NCBI RefSeq assembly: GCF_900142145.1
Contig: NZ_FQZV01000027.1
Location: forward strand, 1-58,751
Source: Geosporobacter subterraneus DSM 17957
Lineage (GTDB): Bacteria; Bacillota; Clostridia; Peptostreptococcales; Thermotaleaceae
Reading direction: 5' to 3'
DNA: 58,751 bases
In this document: positions 43,386-52,955 of the stretch, piece by piece
Numbering within the stretch: position 1 is the first letter of the stretch
Layout of the letters: each line of letters opens with the position of its first letter
The notes under the pieces: generated by a model
Seen by the model: only the letters and a program-made list of their open reading frames with translations
Databases searched by the model: none
What the model was told of the DNA's origin: nothing
Position numbers and translations under genes: made by a program

Positions 43386-43955
43386 ATGAAACTGAAAACA
43401 AGAGATATGATTTTAGTAGGATTGTTTGCTGCACTTACAGCAATCGGTGCATTTTTAAAAATCCCAACGCCCATAGTACCCTTTACACTGCAGTTTTTGT
43501 TTTGTGCTTTTGCCGGTGTATTTTTAGGATCTAAACTAGGACTTTATTCACAGCTGCTTTATGTTGGAATCGGCTTGGCCGGTATTCCTATTTTTACAAA
43601 GGGCGGCGGAATCTCATATATTTTTCAACCGACTTTTGGCTACTTAATAGGTTTTATCCTATGTGCTTATATCGTGGGTAAGATGACAGAAAACCTTAGA
43701 GAAATAAAGTTTATGAATGTTTTTTTGCCGGTAGTGACCGGTTTAGCAGCAGTATATGCGGTAGGAGTGCCTTATCTGTATGTGATTATTAATCAGTATA
43801 TAGGAAAAGAAATGTCCTTTATGGCTGCAGTTAAGGTTGGATTGGTACCCTATGTAGTTCAGGATGTTTTATTAAGTGCATTGGTTGCATTTACTGCAAC
43901 AAAGGTGGTGCCTACATTGAGAAGAGCAGGATACGTGGGAATAAGACAAAACTAG
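43386..43955 (+). CDS. bioY: Biotin ECF transporter S component BioY
   Basis: BioY is the biotin-binding membrane protein of an ECF importer. The 189 residues form about six helices, with FAALTAIGAFLKIPTPIVPF and TLQFLFCAFAGVFLGSKLG typical of the family. ATG 43386 has AAAGGA about 10 bases upstream; the ATG at 43368 lies before that site. It heads the bioYBDA operon. Confidence 0.94.
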   Translation: MKLKTRDMILVGLFAALTAIGAFLKIPTPIVPFTLQFLFCAFAGVFLGSKLGLYSQLLYVGIGLAGIPIFTKGGGISYIFQPTFGYLIGFILCAYIVGKMTENLREIKFMNVFLPVVTGLAAVYAVGVPYLYVIINQYIGKEMSFMAAVKVGLVPYVVQDVLLSALVAFTATKVVPTLRRAGYVGIRQN

Positions 43956-43967
43956 GAGCGAAGGCTG

Positions 43968-44945
43968 ATGAAAAAGTATATTGAGAATATAAAGGAAAAA
44001 ATTCTAGCAGGCGGAGCCATCACCTATGAGGAAGCCCTCGAGCTAATGGAAATTGATGAGCAGGATGAAGAGCTGTTGGCATGTTTCTACAATGCAGCCA
44101 ATGAAATAAGAAAGAAGTACGCCGGAAATAAAGTTGATTTATGTACTATCATGAATGCCAAATCCGGCAGATGTTCTGAGGACTGTAAGTATTGTGCACA
44201 ATCTGTACATTACACTACGGGCGTAGATGAATATGACCTGCTGGATTACGATAAGGTCTTAGCGAGAGCACTAGAGATGGAAAAGGAAGGTGCCCATCGT
44301 TTTTCTTTGGTAACTAGCGGAAGAGGTGTAGATGGGGAAGATTTTGAAAAACTTTTAGAAATCTATAGTAAATTGAAACAGGATACGAACCTGAAAATTT
44401 GCGCTTCCCATGGGATCATTTCTTATGAACAGGCCATGAAACTGAAGGCAGCAGGTGTAAGTATGTACCACCATAATGTAGAAACCAGCAGTGCTTATTA
44501 CGGGGAGATCTGTACAACCCACAGCTATCAGGACCGGATCGACACCATACAAAATGTGCAAAGGGCGGGAATGGAACTTTGCTGCGGCGGAATCATCGGC
44601 ATGGGAGAAAGTGTAGAGGACCGTGTGAAAATGGCCTTCGAAATTAAGGAATTGGGAGTCAAATCCATCCCTGTAAATATATTGAACCCGATTAAAGGAA
44701 CTCCTCTGGAAGATACAGAAACCATGATACCGATGGAAGCATTAAAGACCATGGTTTTATATCGTTTTGTTATTCCAGACTGCTATATCCGCTATGCCGG
44801 CGGAAGAATGCTACTGGGAGATTTGCAGGAGGTAGGCTTCAGAGCCGGTGTAAATGCTGCTTTAGTAGGGAATTATCTTACTACCATCGGCAGTAAAATA
44901 GAAGACGATATTCGAATGATTCGATGTGAAGGATTAGAAGTATAA
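43968..44945 (+). CDS. bioB: Biotin synthase
   Basis: BioB is a radical-SAM enzyme that inserts sulfur into dethiobiotin. The 325 residues carry the [4Fe-4S] motif CSEDCKYCAQS, an N-terminal MNAKSGR lead, the YHHNVETS motif and the GGRMLLGDLQ region near the auxiliary cluster. CTAGGAGCGAAGGCTG precedes the ATG. A hairpin with T-run separates it from bioD. Confidence 0.96.
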   Translation: MKKYIENIKEKILAGGAITYEEALELMEIDEQDEELLACFYNAANEIRKKYAGNKVDLCTIMNAKSGRCSEDCKYCAQSVHYTTGVDEYDLLDYDKVLARALEMEKEGAHRFSLVTSGRGVDGEDFEKLLEIYSKLKQDTNLKICASHGIISYEQAMKLKAAGVSMYHHNVETSSAYYGEICTTHSYQDRIDTIQNVQRAGMELCCGGIIGMGESVEDRVKMAFEIKELGVKSIPVNILNPIKGTPLEDTETMIPMEALKTMVLYRFVIPDCYIRYAGGRMLLGDLQEVGFRAGVNAALVGNYLTTIGSKIEDDIRMIRCEGLEV

Positions 44946-44955
44946 AAAGCCCCTC

Positions 44956-45003
44956 GCATATGGTTATGCAGCTTATACACAGCAAACCATATGCTTATTT
45001 TTT
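44956..45003 (+). terminator. Hairpin with T-run between bioB and bioD
   Basis: GCATATGGTT pairs with AACCATATGC (ending 44994) around a 19-base loop, then TTATTTTTT. It probably lowers readthrough into bioD-bioA, as no separate promoter is obvious. Confidence 0.75.
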
Positions 45004-45037
45004 AGGAGGGATTCTATCTGAAAGGAAGCGTATACAT

Positions 45038-45781
45038 ATGACGAAAGGAACTTTTATTTTAGGAACCGACACGGATGTAGGAAAGACCGTAGTCACTGCC
45101 GGGCTGGTATATGTATTAAGGTCACAGGGATATAATGCCTGCAGCTTCAAATCTATTCAAAGCGGCGGAATTGAGAAAAATGGAAGCTTGATCTCTGCTG
45201 ATACCCACTTTGTAAAAAAAGCAGCAGATTTACAGGAGGAAGACAGCTTGCTGAATCCCTATTGTTTAAAAACGCCCGTATCACCCCATCTTGCAGCAAG
45301 GCTTGAAGGGATAGAGATAAAAAAAGAAAGAATATTTAGTGCATATAATACACTAAGCCGCAAATATGATTATATCATTGCAGAAGGAAGCGGAGGCTTG
45401 ATGGTGCCAATGCTGGACAAGGACTATATGCTCTACCATATGATTCAGGAGCTGCAACTTCCCGTGGTGGTGGTAGCAAAGGCTGGAGTGGGGACGATTA
45501 ACCATACCTGTTTAACCGTCCAAGCAGCCCGACACTTCTGTATAGAAGTGAAGGGAATCATTATCAATGGCTACAGCGGAACGATAGCAGAGAGAGATAA
45601 TGTAGACATCATTCAAAGCCTTACGGGAGTACCGGTACTGGCGGTGATCAGGAGACTAGAGGGCCTGGATGTAGAAGCCGGACGCATGGGAGGATTGCAA
45701 GAGGAATTTAGAGAAAAAATACCCGTAGAAGGTCTCCTAAAAATGATGGCGGAAGCAAAGGAAGTGAACAGCCATGCGTGA
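45038..45781 (+). CDS. bioD: Dethiobiotin synthetase
   Basis: BioD closes the ureido ring of dethiobiotin with CO2 and ATP. The 247-residue protein has the P-loop [11 protein letters not shown], the substrate motif KSIQSGG and the [10 protein letters not shown] motif. ATG 45038 is preceded by AAAGGAAG; a longer frame from 44960 would run through the terminator hairpin and is unlikely. It overlaps bioA by 8 bases. Confidence 0.94.
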   Translation: MTKGTFILGTDTDVGKTVVTAGLVYVLRSQGYNACSFKSIQSGGIEKNGSLISADTHFVKKAADLQEEDSLLNPYCLKTPVSPHLAARLEGIEIKKERIFSAYNTLSRKYDYIIAEGSGGLMVPMLDKDYMLYHMIQELQLPVVVVAKAGVGTINHTCLTVQAARHFCIEVKGIIINGYSGTIAERDNVDIIQSLTGVPVLAVIRRLEGLDVEAGRMGGLQEEFREKIPVEGLLKMMAEAKEVNSHA

Positions 45782-47120
45782 TTTGCAGAAAAAGGACTTG
45801 CAGTATATTTGGCATCCCTGCTCTCAGATGAAGGATTATGAGGCTTTTCCCCCTATTGTGATTGACCGGGGAGAAGGGGCCTATCTATATGATATGGATG
45901 GAAAAAGCTATTTGGATGCAGTGTCTTCCTGGTGGGTCAATTTATTTGGACACAGCAATAAAAAAATTAACCGCGCCATAGCAGAGCAGGTGGACAAGCT
46001 TGAGCATGTAATTTTTGCAAACTTCTCCCATCGGCCAGCAATCGAACTGGCTGAGCAAATCGTAAAAATTACACCAGAGGGACTGAATAAGGTTTTCTTT
46101 GCAGATAACGGCTCTTCAGCAGTAGAGGTGGCTCTAAAGCTCAGCTTCCAGTATTATCAGCAGATTGGAAAAACAAAAAAGACACGGTTTGTAGCCATAT
46201 CGGAAAGCTATCATGGAGAAACCCTGGGGGCTTTGTCCGTGGGAGATATTGATTTATACAACGAGATCTATAAGCCCCTACTGTTACAAACTCTCAAAGC
46301 GGAGGGGCCTGACTGTTATCGCTGCAAATATGGAAAAACTCGTGAAACCTGCAATGCAGAATGCTTTGAATCAATGAAAGCCACTGTTGAAACCCATCAT
46401 GAAGAGATTGCCGGAATTATCATTGAACCCATGATTCAAGGAGCGGCGGGTATGAAAATTTATTCGCCGGTTTACCTGAAAAAGCTTCGGGAATTATGCA
46501 CCCAATATGATGTGCATATGATCGCCGACGAAATCGCCGTCGGCTTTGGAAGAACGGGCAAAATGTTTGCCTGCGAACATGCAGGGGTTTCACCGGATAT
46601 TATGACTTTATCAAAGGGGCTGACTGCAGGGTATATTCCCTTATCCCTGACCCTTATGACAGATACAATCTACGAAGCCTTCTATGACGATTATCTAAGC
46701 CTAAAGGCTTTCATGCACAGCCACAGCTATACAGGCAACCCTATAGGCTGTGCTGTCGCCTGTGCATCTCTGAAAATCTTTGAAGAGGAAAGGGTTTTAG
46801 AAAATAATCTAGCCAAGTCTGCTCTTATCCGTGAGAAAGCCGAAAAGCTTTTAAAATACCCTAATGTAGGGGAATTCAGACAGCTGGGGATGGTGGGAGC
46901 TATTGAACTGGTAGAAGACAAGGCGATGAAAAGAGGGTTTGATTGGCAGAAAAGAATAGGCTATCAGCTCTACAAAATGGCATTAAAGGAAGGGGTTTTG
47001 CTGAGACCTCTGGGTAATGTCATCTACTTTATGCCTCCTTATGTAGTAGAAGAGAAGGATATTGATCTGATGATCGGAACTACTGAAAAAGTGATCAGGG
47101 AATTCTTCAGAGCTTATTAG
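45774..47120 (+). CDS. bioA: Adenosylmethionine-8-amino-7-oxononanoate aminotransferase
   Basis: BioA transaminates KAPA to DAPA. The 448-residue class III aminotransferase has [10 protein letters not shown] at the start, the PLP aspartate in [11 protein letters not shown], and the PLP lysine in [12 protein letters not shown]. It is the last gene of the biotin operon. No bioF, bioW or bioH is seen nearby, so KAPA synthesis genes must be elsewhere or KAPA is imported. Confidence 0.95.
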   Translation: MRDLQKKDLQYIWHPCSQMKDYEAFPPIVIDRGEGAYLYDMDGKSYLDAVSSWWVNLFGHSNKKINRAIAEQVDKLEHVIFANFSHRPAIELAEQIVKITPEGLNKVFFADNGSSAVEVALKLSFQYYQQIGKTKKTRFVAISESYHGETLGALSVGDIDLYNEIYKPLLLQTLKAEGPDCYRCKYGKTRETCNAECFESMKATVETHHEEIAGIIIEPMIQGAAGMKIYSPVYLKKLRELCTQYDVHMIADEIAVGFGRTGKMFACEHAGVSPDIMTLSKGLTAGYIPLSLTLMTDTIYEAFYDDYLSLKAFMHSHSYTGNPIGCAVACASLKIFEEERVLENNLAKSALIREKAEKLLKYPNVGEFRQLGMVGAIELVEDKAMKRGFDWQKRIGYQLYKMALKEGVLLRPLGNVIYFMPPYVVEEKDIDLMIGTTEKVIREFFRAY

Positions 47121-47149
47121 CATATAGAAACCTCTAAAGATATTCTATT

Positions 47150-47193
47150 TATAAAAAATACCAGGCATGGAATCAAAATGCGTTCCATGCCTG
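47150..47193 (-). terminator. Terminator downstream of the ftcD remnant
   Basis: CAGGCATGGAA (47162-47172) pairs with TTCCATGCCTG (47183-47193). The T-run is on the minus strand (47152-47160), so it serves minus-strand transcription, though it may also slow bioA readthrough. Confidence 0.75.
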
Positions 47194-47252
47194 ATCATAT
47201 TATCCCTATACCCCTTTGAACTTAAAACAAAATGAATATATCCTAAATACTT

Positions 47253-47543
47253 TTAGTCTAGGATTCTTTTCTCGAGAATCTGATTCATGCTAAAGTTTTC
47301 AATCTGCAGATAATATTTTGCGCAGTCAATTAAGGATTTCATCGGTACAAGCCCAATGACTTCACTGCCGATGACAGGAACGCCGTAACGTTTTGCTTCC
47401 ATTTTGATCATTTCAAAGGCTGCATAAACAGCAGTTTTCTCATAATTAACAAGATTCATAGATACCTGGACGATATTTCTTTTCTCAAGTTTGCCCCCCA
47501 TGGCTTTTACGTATCGAAGGCCTCCGCTTAAAATTTCATTTAA
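47253..47543 (-). pseudogene. ftcD: C-terminal remnant of glutamate formiminotransferase
   Basis: About 96 codons on the minus strand match the FtcD C-terminal part: SGGLRYVKAMGG, VSMNLVNYEKTAVYAAFEMIK, RYGVPVIGSEVIGLVP. A working FtcD is about 300 residues, so two thirds are gone. The open frame starts directly at the gltS stop codon, with no ribosome site there, although ATG 47501 allows an 82-residue product. FtcD acts in histidine breakdown to glutamate, which links it to the gltS neighbour; a deletion probably fused what remains. Confidence 0.8.
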
Positions 47544-48776
47544 CTATTTTAATAAATTTATGAACCATACGATATTTGGCAGGGCAATTAAGTCAATCAG
47601 GAATGCCCCCACCAGCGGTACAATCATAAAAGCTCTAGGAGATGGCCCATACTTTTCTGTTACAGCGCCCATGTTGGCGATGGCATTTGGAGTAGCGCCT
47701 AAGCCGTGGCCAGCCATGCCCGCAGACATGATGGCAGCATCAAAGTTTTTACCCAAGAGCCTAAAGCAGATAAATATGGTAAATAGTATCATAAATGCTA
47801 CCTGGGCTACTAGAATGACAAACATTGGGATAGCGAGGCCCAACAGCTCCCACAGTTTTAGCGTCATTAGTGCCATCGATAGGAAAATACCAAGGGATAC
47901 ATTTCCAATTAGATCAATGGTATATTGGTCCAGGTGAACAAGATGAATTCTATCGTTTAGGTTTCTAAATAGTACAGCCACAAACATAGCCCCCACATAG
48001 CCAGGAAGAACCTGACCTGTTACCTTCGCAAACCATCCGGCAGCCATGGCGCCAATGGTCATACAAACGGTGATTACAGCCATATGAATCATCATGGAAT
48101 GGGAAGTTATTTTCGAAGTTTCCAAAGTTCCTGCGATTTGCTCAAATGTTTCAATGTTTTCCATGTCGGCGGTATCTGGTTTCAGCTGATGCTTATCGAT
48201 TAGATAGCGGGCTATAGGACCACCGATAAGACCGCCTGAAATTAAACCAAAGGTAGCAGCTGCAACTGCCACAGTAGTTGCTCCTTGAACGCCTAGTGCT
48301 TCAACTGTAGGGCCAAAGGCTGCGGCGGCGCCATGACCGCCTTCCATGGATACAGCACCGGCCATGATTCCTAATAGAGGATGAATGCCTGTTAATTTAG
48401 CAAAGGCAACACCGATTACGTTTTGGGAAACAGCCAGGAAACCACATAAAAGCCAATAGATAATTAAAGGCAGACCGCCTTTTTTTACCAGTCCAAAGCT
48501 GGCGCCTAATCCAACAGTTGTAAAGAATGCAATCATAAAAGGGGATTGAAAAGTTGTTTCCATTTTGATCGTAACAATATTTCCCTGCTTCAGCACCAGT
48601 GCTAATACAGCAAATAAGAGGCCGCCAATTACCGGTGCGGGGATACAGAACTTTTCAAAAAAGCTGATCTTTTTTCTTAAGGAATAACCTAATAATAGCA
48701 ATAGGATGGCAATGGCCAGGGTTGCGACCATGTCCATACTTAAGGTAAAAATGCCGTCAATCATTTCTGTTTTCAA
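47544..48776 (-). CDS. gltS: Sodium/glutamate symporter
   Basis: GltS takes up glutamate with sodium. The 410-residue protein has about ten to twelve helices and the two family loops rich in glycine (FGPTVEALGVQGATT preceded by EGGHGAAAA; AGMAGHGLGATPNAIANM). The TTG start at 48776 lies 6 bases after AGGAGGG; the frame extends upstream past the ribosome site to 48857 but is not credible. It is preceded by a sigma-54 promoter and lies next to a sigma-54 activator gene. Confidence 0.93.
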   Translation of the reverse strand: MKTEMIDGIFTLSMDMVATLAIAILLLLLGYSLRKKISFFEKFCIPAPVIGGLLFAVLALVLKQGNIVTIKMETTFQSPFMIAFFTTVGLGASFGLVKKGGLPLIIYWLLCGFLAVSQNVIGVAFAKLTGIHPLLGIMAGAVSMEGGHGAAAAFGPTVEALGVQGATTVAVAAATFGLISGGLIGGPIARYLIDKHQLKPDTADMENIETFEQIAGTLETSKITSHSMMIHMAVITVCMTIGAMAAGWFAKVTGQVLPGYVGAMFVAVLFRNLNDRIHLVHLDQYTIDLIGNVSLGIFLSMALMTLKLWELLGLAIPMFVILVAQVAFMILFTIFICFRLLGKNFDAAIMSAGMAGHGLGATPNAIANMGAVTEKYGPSPRAFMIVPLVGAFLIDLIALPNIVWFINLLK

Positions 48777-48828
48777 TGTAAACCCTCCTATATTTCGTGT
48801 ATACCTGCCATGGCTATATCTAATAATA

Positions 48829-48843
48829 GCAAGGGTCATGCCA
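48829..48843 (-). promoter_or_regulatory. Sigma-54 (-24/-12) promoter of gltS
   Basis: On the minus strand the sequence TGGCATGACCCTTGC matches the -24/-12 consensus TGGCAC-N5-TTGC with one change. It lies about 53 bases before the gltS start codon. A palindromic GAAAACATTTTC is at 48850-48861, just upstream. The adjacent response regulator has the GAFTGA loop needed to work with sigma-54. Confidence 0.85.
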
Positions 48844-48930
48844 AAGGGTGAAAACATTTTCTTTTGAAAGGAAACATTGCAATTATGTCTCTAAGAACAA
48901 AGAAAGACTTATTTTTAAACTGCAGGGACT

Positions 48931-48983
48931 TTTAAAAATAAAAAAATGCCCTGCAAATTTTTACACAGTGGCAAATTTTGCAG
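48931..48983 (-). terminator. Terminator of the two-component operon
   Basis: CCCTGCAAA (48947-48955) pairs with TTTGCAGGG (48975-48983), with a long minus-strand T-run beyond. It separates the regulator gene from the gltS promoter. Confidence 0.88.
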
Positions 48984-48985
48984 GG

Positions 48986-50341
48986 TTAATGAATAGAATA
49001 TTCTTTAATTTTATAACGCAGCGCTCTCTCGCTGATGCCTAGAATTTCCGCAGTTTTCTTCCGATTACCATCGTATTTTTTTAAGGTGGCAGCAAGGACC
49101 TTCCGCTCGATATTTTTCATGGAATCTCCCACTGGAATGGGAATGATATCATCATTAGGATTAAATGTATTTTCAGGCAATAGAAGCTCCTCAGGCAAAT
49201 CTTCTAGGTCAATAAAATTATGATTGGCTAAGGCTACTGCACGTTCAATAATATTTTGAAGTTCCCGCACATTGCCGTCAAATTTATATTTTTCTATAAT
49301 GTCCAAGGCTTTATGGGTGATTCCTTTGATGGTTTTGTCAAAGGCTACATTGTATTTTCTGATAAAAAAGTCTGCTAACTTTGGAATATCTTCCCGTCTT
49401 TCGCGGAGTGGAGGGATGTGAATATGAATTACGTTTAGCCGATAGAACAAGTCCATGCGAAAGGTATTTAACTTAATTTCCTCACGTAAATCCTTATTTG
49501 TAGCGGCAATCAGACGAACATCCACCTGTATTTCTTTACTGGTACCGATAGGACGAATTTTTTTATCTTGTATGACACGTAAAAGCTTTGTTTGCAGGTT
49601 TAAATCCATATCGCCAATTTCGTCGAGAAAAAGTGTGCCGCCATTAGATAACTCAATGATCCCTTTTTGATCTTCGAAAGCTCCTGTGAAGGCTCCTTTT
49701 TTAAAGCCAAATAATTCACTTTCCAATAGGGGACCGGGAATTGCAGAACAATTGATGATATGAAAAGGCTTATGCTGCCGTTTGCCACAGGTATGAATAG
49801 CCCTTGCCACCAATTCCTTACCCGTACCGCTTTCACCTGTAATGAGTACATTGCTGTCAATATCTTTGACCCGTTCAATCAGATCAAATATATGGGTTAT
49901 CTTTTTCGAGGTGCCGATAATATTATAGCGGCCTTGGTTTAGATTTATCTGATCGGTGAGATACTTTATTCTGCTGTTTAGCGACATATATTCTTTTGCC
50001 TTTAGCAGCAGCAGATGCAGTTCATCGATATTGATCGGTTTAGATATATAGTAAAAAGCACCAGCCTTTATGGCTTCTACAGAGGACTCGATGGTTCCAT
50101 AGGCTGTCATCATAATCACCATAATGTCAGGCTTTTGCGCTTTTATTTGCCTGAGCAACTGAATACCATCGCAATTACCCAGCCTAAGGTCTAATAATAG
50201 AATAGAAATATCCTGTTTTTGTAAAATCTGAAGTGCTTCTGTTTCGTTCTCTGCTGTAAAAATTTGATATTCATCCTCTAAGGCAAAGCTTAGGGAGGTG
50301 CAGATAGATGTTTCATCATCAATAATTAACAGCTTCTCCAA
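48986..50341 (-). CDS. NtrC-family sigma-54 response regulator
   Basis: The 451-residue protein has a receiver domain (LLIIDDE, phospho-acceptor D51 in LLLDLRLG, KPI lysine), an AAA+ sigma-54 interaction domain (Walker A GESGTGKELVARAIH, the sigma-54 contact loop GAFTGA at about 215-220, Walker B GGTLFLDEIGDM, arginine fingers in FRMDLFYRL), and a C-terminal Fis-type helix-turn-helix (NRKKTAEILGISERALRYKI). The TTG start at 50341 lies 6 bases after GGAGGAGG. It overlaps the kinase gene by 23 bases. The likely target is gltS. Confidence 0.94.
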   Translation of the reverse strand: MEKLLIIDDETSICTSLSFALEDEYQIFTAENETEALQILQKQDISILLLDLRLGNCDGIQLLRQIKAQKPDIMVIMMTAYGTIESSVEAIKAGAFYYISKPINIDELHLLLLKAKEYMSLNSRIKYLTDQINLNQGRYNIIGTSKKITHIFDLIERVKDIDSNVLITGESGTGKELVARAIHTCGKRQHKPFHIINCSAIPGPLLESELFGFKKGAFTGAFEDQKGIIELSNGGTLFLDEIGDMDLNLQTKLLRVIQDKKIRPIGTSKEIQVDVRLIAATNKDLREEIKLNTFRMDLFYRLNVIHIHIPPLRERREDIPKLADFFIRKYNVAFDKTIKGITHKALDIIEKYKFDGNVRELQNIIERAVALANHNFIDLEDLPEELLLPENTFNPNDDIIPIPVGDSMKNIERKVLAATLKKYDGNRKKTAEILGISERALRYKIKEYSIH

Positions 50342-52322
50342 ATTGATCCTCCTCCGGTCTTTTGAACTGAATCGTAAAGGTAGTTCCTTCATTTTTCATA
50401 CTGTGAACCATAATTTCTGCTTCATTTTCAACCAGAAGCTGATAACACACAAACAAACCCAGACCTGTTCCTGTAGGCTTTGTTGTGAAGAAAGGATTAT
50501 AGATTTTGCTGAAACTTTCGGGATCTATCCCGCAGCCATTATCCCGGATAGACAACAGTATATGCTGGGGTGTCTCCTTTAGGTCTAAAACAATTCTTTT
50601 TTCATTTTTATCAATACTCTCTATAGCATTTAATAGAACGTTAATCAGCACTTGGCGCAGATGATGCTTATCCATATAAATATGTATGTCCTGGGGGATG
50701 TTGTTGACGATTTGTATGTTTTCCTTTTCCATCTTATTTTGAAGTAATTGAATGACACCCTTTACAGCAGCAGGTAAGCAGAGTTTTTCTTTGAAAGGCT
50801 TTCGTGGCCGGGAATATTCTAAAAGATCATTAATCAATGTGTTAAGCCGGTCGATTTCCAGAGGAATATCCTTTGAAATCATTGCTCTAAACTTAGGATT
50901 GTCGTATTTTTTAGGGATAAGCTCAGCATAGGTTTTAATAGCGGTTAGAGGATTTCTGATTTCATGAGCGATACCTGAGATAAGATTTCCTAGAGACTGG
51001 AGCTTATCCTTTGTTTTAATATTATCCTGCATCCAACGTTCCTCTGTAACATCCCGGAAGGTTAAAATAACTTCTTCCTGCTCCGGATCAATACTGTGAA
51101 GCAAACTAATTTTGTAATTGAGGATGACTCTCATACCTTCAATCTGGAGCTCCTTTTCCTGATTTTTATCGGGAAAAGATTCAATATTCAGGATTTCCTG
51201 GATAGGAGTATTTATATATTGTTTATTGATCAGAGAGCCTTCTTCTAAGTGAAGAATATGGTGTGCCTGTTGATTTGCAAAAGTAATAAAGCCCTCTTGA
51301 TTGATTGTTACAATGCCGCTAAAAATTTCGTTTAGAATTTTACTGCGGAAATCCCTTTCTTCCTGGATAAGCATATTTTTCCTGATAAGATTTTCATTTG
51401 CTTCTTGAATGTGACGGGTTTGTCGGTATACTTCTTTTTTTAGCAGGTGGTTCCAGCGATAAAAAATTGCTAGTGCAATAAGTGCGCATAATGCTGCAAT
51501 CGCTGCACCTAATAGAAATCTGCGTACATACCAGCTGGGAAGCTGTGTGGGTTGGCCAAACCATTTTCTATAAATCCTATCATAGGTTCCATTGTTTTTA
51601 ATTTCGCCAAGACTTTTGTTAAGTAGTTGAAGCGTGACAGCATCCCCTTTTTTTACTGCCATAGCATACTTCGTAGGGTTAAGGGTTTCGCTTGTCATTT
51701 TAATTTTATTTCTTACGCCCATTTGGTTCATTAGAAAGACGCCGGCTAATGTATTTCCGATGTATGCGTCTACTTCCTGATTAAGCAAGCGCTGCATTGC
51801 GTGCTGTTGATTATTGCAAAGAAAAATATTAATACCGTTAAGCTCCCTTAAATGGGACAGTACGACATCCCCCTGCTGTACGGCTACCTTTGACCCTGAT
51901 AAGCTTTTAAAGCTATCTATGATTTCATTATCAATATTTACAAATATGGACTGCGAGTTTTCCAAATACTCTCTTGAAAAATCATAATATGTTTCACGGT
52001 CTTTTGTAATTTTCATGCCCTCGATCACATCCACCGTACCAAGCTTCAATGCCTCACAGGCTTCATGCCAATTCATAGGATAAAACTGCAATTCTACTCC
52101 GGCTTGCAGGGCAATGGCCCGCATAATATCTACGTTGAATCCGGTATAGTTGCCATTCTCATCTATATATTCATAAGGTGGGAAATTGTTATCTCCAGCG
52201 ACCCTTAATATGTGGGTTTCAGATAAGGCCGATGTGGTATTGGTTTCTAGTGCAGGGAAGGATATAAAACCTGAAAGTACCACAGCGATAAAGAGTAATC
52301 CTATAAGGATCCCTTTCTTCAT
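50319..52322 (-). CDS. Sensor kinase with extracellular solute-binding domain
   Basis: This 667-residue kinase starts with a signal/anchor helix (GILIGLLFIAVVLSGFISF). A family 3 amino-acid-binding-type solute-binding domain follows (about 42-265; LRVAGDNNFPPYEYIDENG, GTVDVIEGMKITKDR). A second membrane helix is at about 283-303, then a PAS domain (about 340-440), HisKA with the phospho-histidine in IAHEIRNPLTAIK (about residue 452), and an ATPase domain (NVLLNAIESI, DNGCGID, GTGLGLFV). The outer domain suggests direct sensing of an amino acid such as glutamate. ATG 52322 follows AAAGGAGGTGCTATTCCT. Confidence 0.93.
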   Translation of the reverse strand: MKKGILIGLLFIAVVLSGFISFPALETNTTSALSETHILRVAGDNNFPPYEYIDENGNYTGFNVDIMRAIALQAGVELQFYPMNWHEACEALKLGTVDVIEGMKITKDRETYYDFSREYLENSQSIFVNIDNEIIDSFKSLSGSKVAVQQGDVVLSHLRELNGINIFLCNNQQHAMQRLLNQEVDAYIGNTLAGVFLMNQMGVRNKIKMTSETLNPTKYAMAVKKGDAVTLQLLNKSLGEIKNNGTYDRIYRKWFGQPTQLPSWYVRRFLLGAAIAALCALIALAIFYRWNHLLKKEVYRQTRHIQEANENLIRKNMLIQEERDFRSKILNEIFSGIVTINQEGFITFANQQAHHILHLEEGSLINKQYINTPIQEILNIESFPDKNQEKELQIEGMRVILNYKISLLHSIDPEQEEVILTFRDVTEERWMQDNIKTKDKLQSLGNLISGIAHEIRNPLTAIKTYAELIPKKYDNPKFRAMISKDIPLEIDRLNTLINDLLEYSRPRKPFKEKLCLPAAVKGVIQLLQNKMEKENIQIVNNIPQDIHIYMDKHHLRQVLINVLLNAIESIDKNEKRIVLDLKETPQHILLSIRDNGCGIDPESFSKIYNPFFTTKPTGTGLGLFVCYQLLVENEAEIMVHSMKNEGTTFTIQFKRPEEDQFGEAVNY

Positions 52323-52503
52323 AGGAATAGCACCTCCTTTATGAAATACCGGATCTTGGAATACGTACAAAGTGCAAAATGAATAATCTTCTTTCATTTT
52401 ACAATAGATCTAATGACTTTGCATCTCCGATTAAGCAAATAGGGCAGCAGCAGAGTAATAATTTAAAAACCCTCCGGATATATTGAGAAGGGAGGGATGC
52501 AGC

Positions 52504-52860
52504 ATGGGAAAAAATAGAGCACAAATTGCATGGATTGCAGCAGCACTGATATTTGGCAATCTTTTGGGTTCTGTACTTACAGTGAGCTGGCTTAACTATA
52601 AATTGCGAAAGGATTCTGCAGTCATTGTCAGAGAAATTCTTATCAAAGAGAAGGATACGATTCTGTTCGAACTGAGACAGGGATTAGAAGATGAAGTGAA
52701 TCGCATCATACAGCAGAAGAAGGATGAAATTACCAATGAAGTTCGAAGAATCATTGAAGCTACCCTGGAGAGCAAACAAAAGGAACTAAACAGACAGCTG
52801 GAGAAGGCTGTAGATGAGTATATTAAGCGAAAGCTGAAAAGCATTATCCCTATTGGGTGA
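52504..52860 (+). CDS. Small membrane-anchored coiled-coil protein
   Basis: A 118-residue protein of unknown function. One membrane helix (IAWIAAALIFGNLLGSVLTVSWL) is followed by a long charged helix with heptad-like pattern (about 35-112), rich in Glu, Lys and Arg. ATG 52504 follows GGGAGGGATGCAGC. The stop overlaps nothing certain; the fumarylacetoacetase-family gene starts 95 bases downstream. The topology and cell-envelope role are guesses. Confidence 0.7.
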   Translation: MGKNRAQIAWIAAALIFGNLLGSVLTVSWLNYKLRKDSAVIVREILIKEKDTILFELRQGLEDEVNRIIQQKKDEITNEVRRIIEATLESKQKELNRQLEKAVDEYIKRKLKSIIPIG

Positions 52861-52955
52861 TAGACCCGGATAAAAAAATCATTTTTAAAAAGGAAATCAT
52901 CTTTTTTCATAGAAGAATAATGAAAAGAACTGTAGAGAAGAGGGAGGAAACAGAT

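Noticed and set aside
52857-52955. 33-residue N-terminal extension of the fumarylacetoacetase-family protein
   Set aside because: It has no ribosome site and overlaps the previous stop, while GAGGGAGG stands 8 bases before ATG 52956.
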